DNA from: Cerioporus squamosus
Taxonomy: Eukaryota; Basidiomycota; Agaricomycetes; Polyporales; Polyporaceae
DNA: 13,553 bases
Reading direction: 5' to 3'
Assembly (NCBI GenBank): GCA_022592435.1
Contig: JABYQS010000773.1
Location: forward strand, 1-13,553
The translations under genes were made by a program, and so were the position numbers. The notes below the pieces were generated by a model. It was given only the letters and a program-made list of their open reading frames with translations. It did not search any database and was not told where the DNA came from. The first letter of the stretch is position 1; the number at the start of each line of letters is the position of its first letter. This document shows positions 9,708 through 13,553 of the stretch, one piece after another.

Positions 9708-10407
9708 TTAGTCCAGCGAGACAGCTCCGAATACGGTGATGACCGCATGGGTCGCATCTTCAAACGACATCTGGGCGAACAGGAAGCGATTGTTCAACGT
9801 GCTGTACGTCTCCGAGTCCGTCTCCATATGGCTAACAGCCTTTCATCAATATCAGTCCTCGAACTTGAATGAAGAATGCTCACAGATAGACCAAATCCGA
9901 TTTGAAGTATGTCCTGCGGGGCCCCGGGCAAGTCAGCAAGGGTGGGTAGATCTCTCGAGGTCAGACGAAGCCATACGCACCCCACCCCTTCACCTCGCAG
10001 GTAGGCCAGCCTCTGATCCACTTCCCACCGCAAGTTTAGTGTCACTTGCGAGAAGTAGGTCCCCGAGTCGCTGATGATCCCATTGTCCGCTGATCCAGGG
10101 AGCACGGTGGCAACGAGATTACCCAAAGGGTCGGTGAAATTGCCTCTGCGAACTTTGCGATGAGCATCATTGTGTGCGTACACCATTTTCAAGTTGAGGA
10201 ATCGGTTCCTGCGTACTCGATGAGAGGAGCGTAGACACGGGTCCCGAATGCGCTGTTGTTGATGCGGCCTGCATCTACTATCGGCCCCAAGATCCCGAAG
10301 AACAAAGGCTCAAACAGAGGTAGGGCGGCTGGGGTACCGGTGACAGCCTGTACGCCCACGGCGGAGACGGCTGCTAGCGATGAGAGGAATGCGAGTGTGC
10401 CACGCAT
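9708..10407 (-). CDS. Secreted DUF3237 (UPF0311)-like protein
   Basis: Biochemical role unknown. Exons: 10407-10217, 10145-9981, 9913-9884, 9831-9708. They join in frame to 169 residues. Residues 1-21 form a signal peptide (one Arg, then a hydrophobic core, ending GVQA), so the product is probably secreted. The remainder follows the DUF3237 pattern as I remember it: G-x-R-VYAPLIEG at about 55-65, then G-x-V-x-x-VLPGSADNGII (about 73-89), a D-S-G-T-Y turn, L-x-RWEVD-x-R-LAYLRG-x-G, a YF segment, METDSETYSTLNNRFLFAQ (131-149), and a hydrophobic last strand. Two N-glycosylation sequons are present (N50, N66). The first intron (10146-10216, 71 nt) is needed because the genomic frame breaks after IEYAG; splicing restores it. 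The second intron uses the GTGCGT donor at 9980, not the nearer GTGAAG, to keep frame. Family assignment is from motif pattern only. Confidence 0.8.
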
Positions 10408-10454
10408 ATTGCAGAGAGAGGTGCGATACTTGTGTTTGCCTATCCCCTACCGCG

Positions 10455-10462
10455 TACTTATA
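10455..10462 (-). promoter_or_regulatory. TATA-like element upstream of the secreted DUF3237-like gene
   Basis: On the minus strand the sequence reads TATAAGTA, about 50 bp upstream of the ATG at 10407. That spacing would allow transcription to start some 20 bases before the ATG. It is a short motif judged by position only. Confidence 0.4.
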
Positions 10463-11077
10463 CTGCCCTGTGCTGACTGTCAGTGTCAAGCCCAGTGAGA
10501 ACCGGGGAACCGAGAGCGACAGAGTTGGGGCTGCCCACAAGTCCCTGAAGCGAATCGCGTCGGCGCATGGATGTCGGTATGGCTGGAAATCACTGCCATG
10601 GCAGGCACGAAGGCTGTAAAAAATGCACTTCTGCATGCATGCTGCCGCCGCCGCTTTCTCCCCCGCTTTCCTGGCTAGCCTTCCTCTATCCCGAGTCGAC
10701 CAAAACATGGTGGTGTAGACGATGGGATGTCCGTGTGCCATTGGCTGCCCCGAGAAGAACAGTCCCGAAGAGTAAGTAGTATGACTTACAGCTTGAGCCC
10801 GGTGCCCACAGTCGGGCTCCCTTGGTGTCCTAGGTTCTAGGTGAGCTCAGGCAGAAACTGGAACGGTATAGACTTCAATGCGATCCTTACCCGGAGCAGT
10901 GCACACTACCGCATATCGGCGTGGTACATACTAGGGAGCCGAGCGGTGGAAGCGTATACCATCCAGCAACGTCCCACGGAAGGGCTTGAACAGCACCAAA
11001 ACGAACTTGCTATCGACGAGGCGAAGGACACAAAGAGCACCGGGAAACTGGGGAGAGGATGTCGGGAGGAGATAGTC

Positions 11078-11081
11078 AAAA
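11078..11081 (-). terminator. RNA polymerase III T-run terminator for tRNA-Leu
   Basis: Four T residues on the minus strand lie two bases downstream of the tRNA 3' end, the minimal Pol III stop signal. Confidence 0.7.
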
Positions 11082-11083
11082 TA

Positions 11084-11178
11084 TGGTGGCGGCGAGGTTC
11101 GAACTCGCGCGGGATTGCCCCATCGGGAATCAAGAAAGACTTAAATCCGACGCCTTAGACCAACTCGGCCACGCCACC
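11084..11178 (-). tRNA. tRNA-Leu (anticodon UAA) with an 11-nt intron
   Basis: The acceptor arms pair perfectly (GGTGGCG at 11178-11172 with CGCCACC at 11091-11085) with discriminator A at 11084. The A box (TGGCCGAGTTGG) and B box (GTTCGAACC) are both present. The T arm is perfect (GCGAG / CTCGC), and a class II long variable arm (GGGG-CAAT-CCC) identifies a leucine or serine type. The anticodon loop gives TAA at 11143-11141. The stem closes only if 11 bases after position 37 are removed (11129-11139), the canonical position for nuclear tRNA introns; the mature length is then about 84 nt including the discriminator base. The anticodon stem keeps one A-C mismatch at 31-39. The 3' CCA is not encoded, as expected in eukaryotes. 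Confidence 0.94.
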
Positions 11179-11649
11179 TTGCCAGATGGGCGGCCCTGCG
11201 TTGTCGTAATATGGTCACCTTGACGGAGCGCCCGGATAGAAGGCCACTCAATGTGACTGTCGTCTTTGCGCCTTCCAGCCAGAGTCACCGAGCGGACTGC
11301 GTCGTGAGCTCGCGGGAGTTACTTATACATGAGAACTAGTTGACAGGGTCAGATTTTCCTGAAGTGCTGGGATGCTCGTACTGGCAAGCACCTAACATAA
11401 CCACTCGCGCCCTGTCAAAGATGCGTCGGCAAGTAAAAGGAGTCTAATGTAATGAATTGGTGTATGGGGAACATGATGATATCCATGGGTACAAACAGTG
11501 AAAGCGACAAGCCCAGACATTATCGGCGATGCGACGACATACCATAGCAATACTAGTGTACAGACCGTAATGACCTTCTAAGCATCAAAGACAACATCCC
11601 CAGGACGAGCATCGGCATCGTGAAACGACGCGGGATGGGCAAACCAAAT
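11179..11649. other. Intergenic region between the tRNA and the MET30-like gene; nothing recognised
   Basis: About 470 bp lie upstream of the tRNA and downstream of the MET30-like stop codon. It should contain the latter's 3' UTR. I see no open frame, repeat or RNA gene that I can support. Confidence 0.5.
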
Positions 11650-13553
11650 CTAGCCACTGAAACTCCAAACACGCACATCCCCGTCGTCGCTGCCGGACAC
11701 GATCTTGTCCTCCCCGAGTGCGAGACACGTCACCGCCCCGCGGTGGCCGACAAGCGTAGCCGTGCAGTTACCCTCCTCGCGCGACCATACCTGCGGAAAC
11801 GGTGTGAGTAAGTACTGGGCGGGCGGGGACGACGCACGAGATAGACATACCTTGATCGTGCGGTCATGGCTGCCGCTCACCAGCCGCAGCTTGTCGCTCG
11901 CAACGGCCCAGACGCCCTCGATGTGCCCAAAGAGCGTGCGCTGGACCTTGCCCGTGTCGATGTCCCAGATCTTGATCGTGTTGTCCAGGCTGCCCGAGAT
12001 GAGCACCGGCTTCTGGCGCTTCTCCACCGTGTTCCGCCGCGAGAGGGCGGGGGGCACGGCGGAGGACTGCGACGACGACGACGCCGCCAGCGCGAACGAG
12101 TCCTGCGGTTCCACCGACGTCTCGCGGTCCGACCCGTCGGAGCCGGCGGAGGACCCGCACCCCTCGTCGACGAGGAGGAGCTTCAGGCTCTGCACTTGGC
12201 CGACGTGTCCCTTGAACTGCCGCACACACGTGCGCGCGCACAGGTCCCAGAGGCGGATCGTGCCGTCGTCCGAGGCGGAGAAGAGCATCTTGCCGGGGTC
12301 GATATGCGGCGCGCCGGACGACGACGACGACGATGCGGGCCCGTTTCTCGAGCGCGTTCAGGCCCGGGTCGGTTGAGGGCGTGCTCCCGGTCGAGTCCCA
12401 GAGCTGAACGGCGTTGACCCAGTCGCAGTGCCCGCGGAGCGTGAAGCACTCGCCCGTGCGGAAGTTCCACACCTTGACGGTGGTGTCGACAGACCCGCTC
12501 GCGAGGACGTTCGAGTCGAAGCGGAGGCACACGACGCCCTCGGTGTGGCCCTCGAGCACCTTGAGCAGCTGCCCGGTGCGCCAGTTCCAGACGCGCATCG
12601 TGTGGTCCATGCTGCCCGTGATGAGCTTGACCTCGTCGAACTGCAGCGCACGGATGGCTCGCGTGTGGCCCGAGAGGCACTGCACTTCGGTGCCGTTCTC
12701 GAGGTTCCAGACGCGTGCGGTGCGGTCGTACGAGCCGGTGATGAGGACAGGGAAGGAGGGGTGGGAGAGCGTCTCGGAGAACTGCAGGCACATGACACCG
12801 TCGGTGTGCCCTTTCAGGGCACGCACCGTACATCGGCCGCGTCGCCAATTGCGTTCGACAGTCAGGCGTTCGCAGTACACGTCCTTCCATGGCCGTGTGT
12901 GGAGGTCGGCGGACGACGGTTGCGGTGTTGAGGGTGCGAGGAGAGGGTTGACATTTGTTGATGAGGAGGGGTCTGCGGTGCGTGTTCGGACTCATAGGAA
13001 GACACGGGGCTCGAAGGACGCGAGTGGTCCTGAGGCAAGTCTACTCTTGCTCGCTTGGAAGGTCCAGGCGCATCCGCGGCAGCGTCTGCATCTAATCGCC
13101 TCTTCAAGTGCTGATGCGACGCAGACTGCAGGGGGACAACGGGAGTAGGGCAGGGGGACGCACTGGCAGAGGGGAGGCGGACTACCCTGCGCTTCTCGAG
13201 GACAGGAAGGCCCCACCCGCACTTGAGACACTTCTGCCCGATGTGCTGCTCGCAGATTCCGCGCCAGAGGATATCGTCGTCTGCGAGGCCTTTCCCACGC
13301 GCGGGAGACCTGGGCGGCGCGGCAGAGCGACGTCGCGTCGAGGTACCCGAGGACCGAGGTCTTGAGGCAGACCTCGCGCGGGAGGATCGCGAAGGGGTCG
13401 ATGCGGATGAGGTGCGAGAGCTGTTCGGTGAGCAAGGAGAGCTGCGAGAAGCACACATCGTGAGCAGGCCCTGCAGGATGAGCGCACGCCGGGGGTGCGG
13501 GGACGAGGAGAAGTGGACCAGATAGCGGAGACGGCTTCGCGCTCGGCAACCGG
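11650..13553 (-). CDS. MET30: F-box/WD40 protein, MET30 / sconB / scon-2 family (5' end outside window; frame disrupted)
   Basis: Substrate receptor of an SCF ubiquitin ligase that in fungi restrains the sulfur-assimilation bZIP activator (Met4, CYS3, MetR). The F-box is FAILPREV...GYLDATSLCRAAQVSRAW (about 13400-13300). It is followed by the family signature GLADDDILW and CEQHIGQKCLKCGWGLPVLE, then a low-complexity region with basic clusters (KRRL, KRAR), then PWKDVY and seven WD40 repeats. The repeats end GSYDRTARVWN, GSMDHTMRVWN, GSVDTTVKVWN, SASDDGTIRLWD, GSLDNTIKIWD, GSHDRTIKVWS and GSDDGDVRVWS; the stop is TAG at 11650. Two introns are proposed: 12973-13019 (47 nt) and 11791-11850 (60 nt). 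The fifth WD repeat carries a Ser-rich insertion of about 55 residues. The conserved blocks are not in one frame: shifts are needed near 13508-13519, 13452-13458, 13289-13298 and 12317-12355. This means sequence errors or a damaged gene. The identity is clear despite this. Confidence 0.92.

Larger units (their letters stand above)
10408..11083. other. Intergenic region: upstream of the secreted gene and downstream of the tRNA; no gene seen
   Basis: This 676-bp region contains the promoter of the secreted DUF3237-like gene and ends at the 3' end of the minus-strand tRNA. Minus-strand signals include a TATA-like element at 10455-10462 and a CCAAT pentamer at 10740-10744. A perfect 12-bp palindrome CTGCCATGGCAG lies at 10593-10604. 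Open frames here are short and match nothing I recognise. Confidence 0.5.

Noticed and set aside
10146..10216. Apparent one-base frameshift in the secreted DUF3237-like gene (IEYAG, then RFLNLKMVYAHNDAH in another frame)
   Set aside because: A 71-nt GT-AG intron (GTACGC donor, TTCGCAG acceptor) joins VYAPLIE to GNFTDPLG in frame and matches the expected family motif, so no frameshift is needed.
10841..11158. 105-codon plus-strand open frame overlapping the tRNA
   Set aside because: Runs through the tRNA gene on the opposite strand and resembles no protein family.
12183..12995. 270-codon minus-strand open frame, and the long plus-strand frames at 11705-13148
   Set aside because: Arg/His/Pro-rich shadows of the GC-rich WD40 coding sequence, which is unmistakable in the other frame.

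Overview
The window looks like a piece of a filamentous basidiomycete (mushroom-type) nuclear genome. Every protein gene is cut by many short GT-AG introns (mostly 45-70 nt) with recognisable branch sites. Genes are closely packed on both strands, and the gene set (F-box/WD40 sulfur regulator, complex I accessory subunit, COQ7, intron-containing tRNA) is eukaryotic. I see no transposon, CRISPR, plasmid or viral element. The window begins and ends inside genes.

Layout: (1) 1-2125, plus strand: the 3' part of a GH3 beta-glucosidase with a PA14 insert and a C-terminal fibronectin-III-like domain. It opens just downstream of where the catalytic aspartate should be. (2) 2126-3806: about 1.7 kb with no supported gene. 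(3) 3807-6612, minus strand: an 11-exon RBM5/RBM10-like splicing factor (two RRMs, C2H2 finger, G-patch) with one probable GC-AG intron. (4) 6731-7196, plus strand: a five-exon NDUFB4/B15-type complex I subunit, divergent from the splicing factor across 118 bp. (5) 7292-8102, minus strand: COQ7, the di-iron ubiquinone hydroxylase, convergent with the complex I gene. (6) 8524-9411, plus strand: a seven-exon small protein with two copies of a TRRVRE-x-PGG motif, possibly Jupiter/HN1-like. (7) 9708-10407, minus strand: a secreted DUF3237-like protein. (8) 11084-11178, minus strand: tRNA-Leu(UAA) with an 11-nt intron. (9) 11650-13553, minus strand: an F-box/WD40 protein of the MET30/sconB/scon-2 family, 5' end outside the window.

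The most notable anomaly is in the MET30-like gene. Its conserved protein blocks lie in different reading frames at four places that ordinary introns do not explain, while the other protein genes can be spliced into intact frames. Either the sequence has single-base errors there (the gene reaches the window end) or this copy is decaying.

Functionally these are mostly housekeeping genes that do not form a pathway. The exception is the adjacent complex I subunit and COQ7: one belongs to the enzyme that reduces ubiquinone and the other makes ubiquinone. I found no convincing undescribed multi-gene system. All exon models were built by eye from splice signals, frame continuity and remembered family motifs; no alignment was run.
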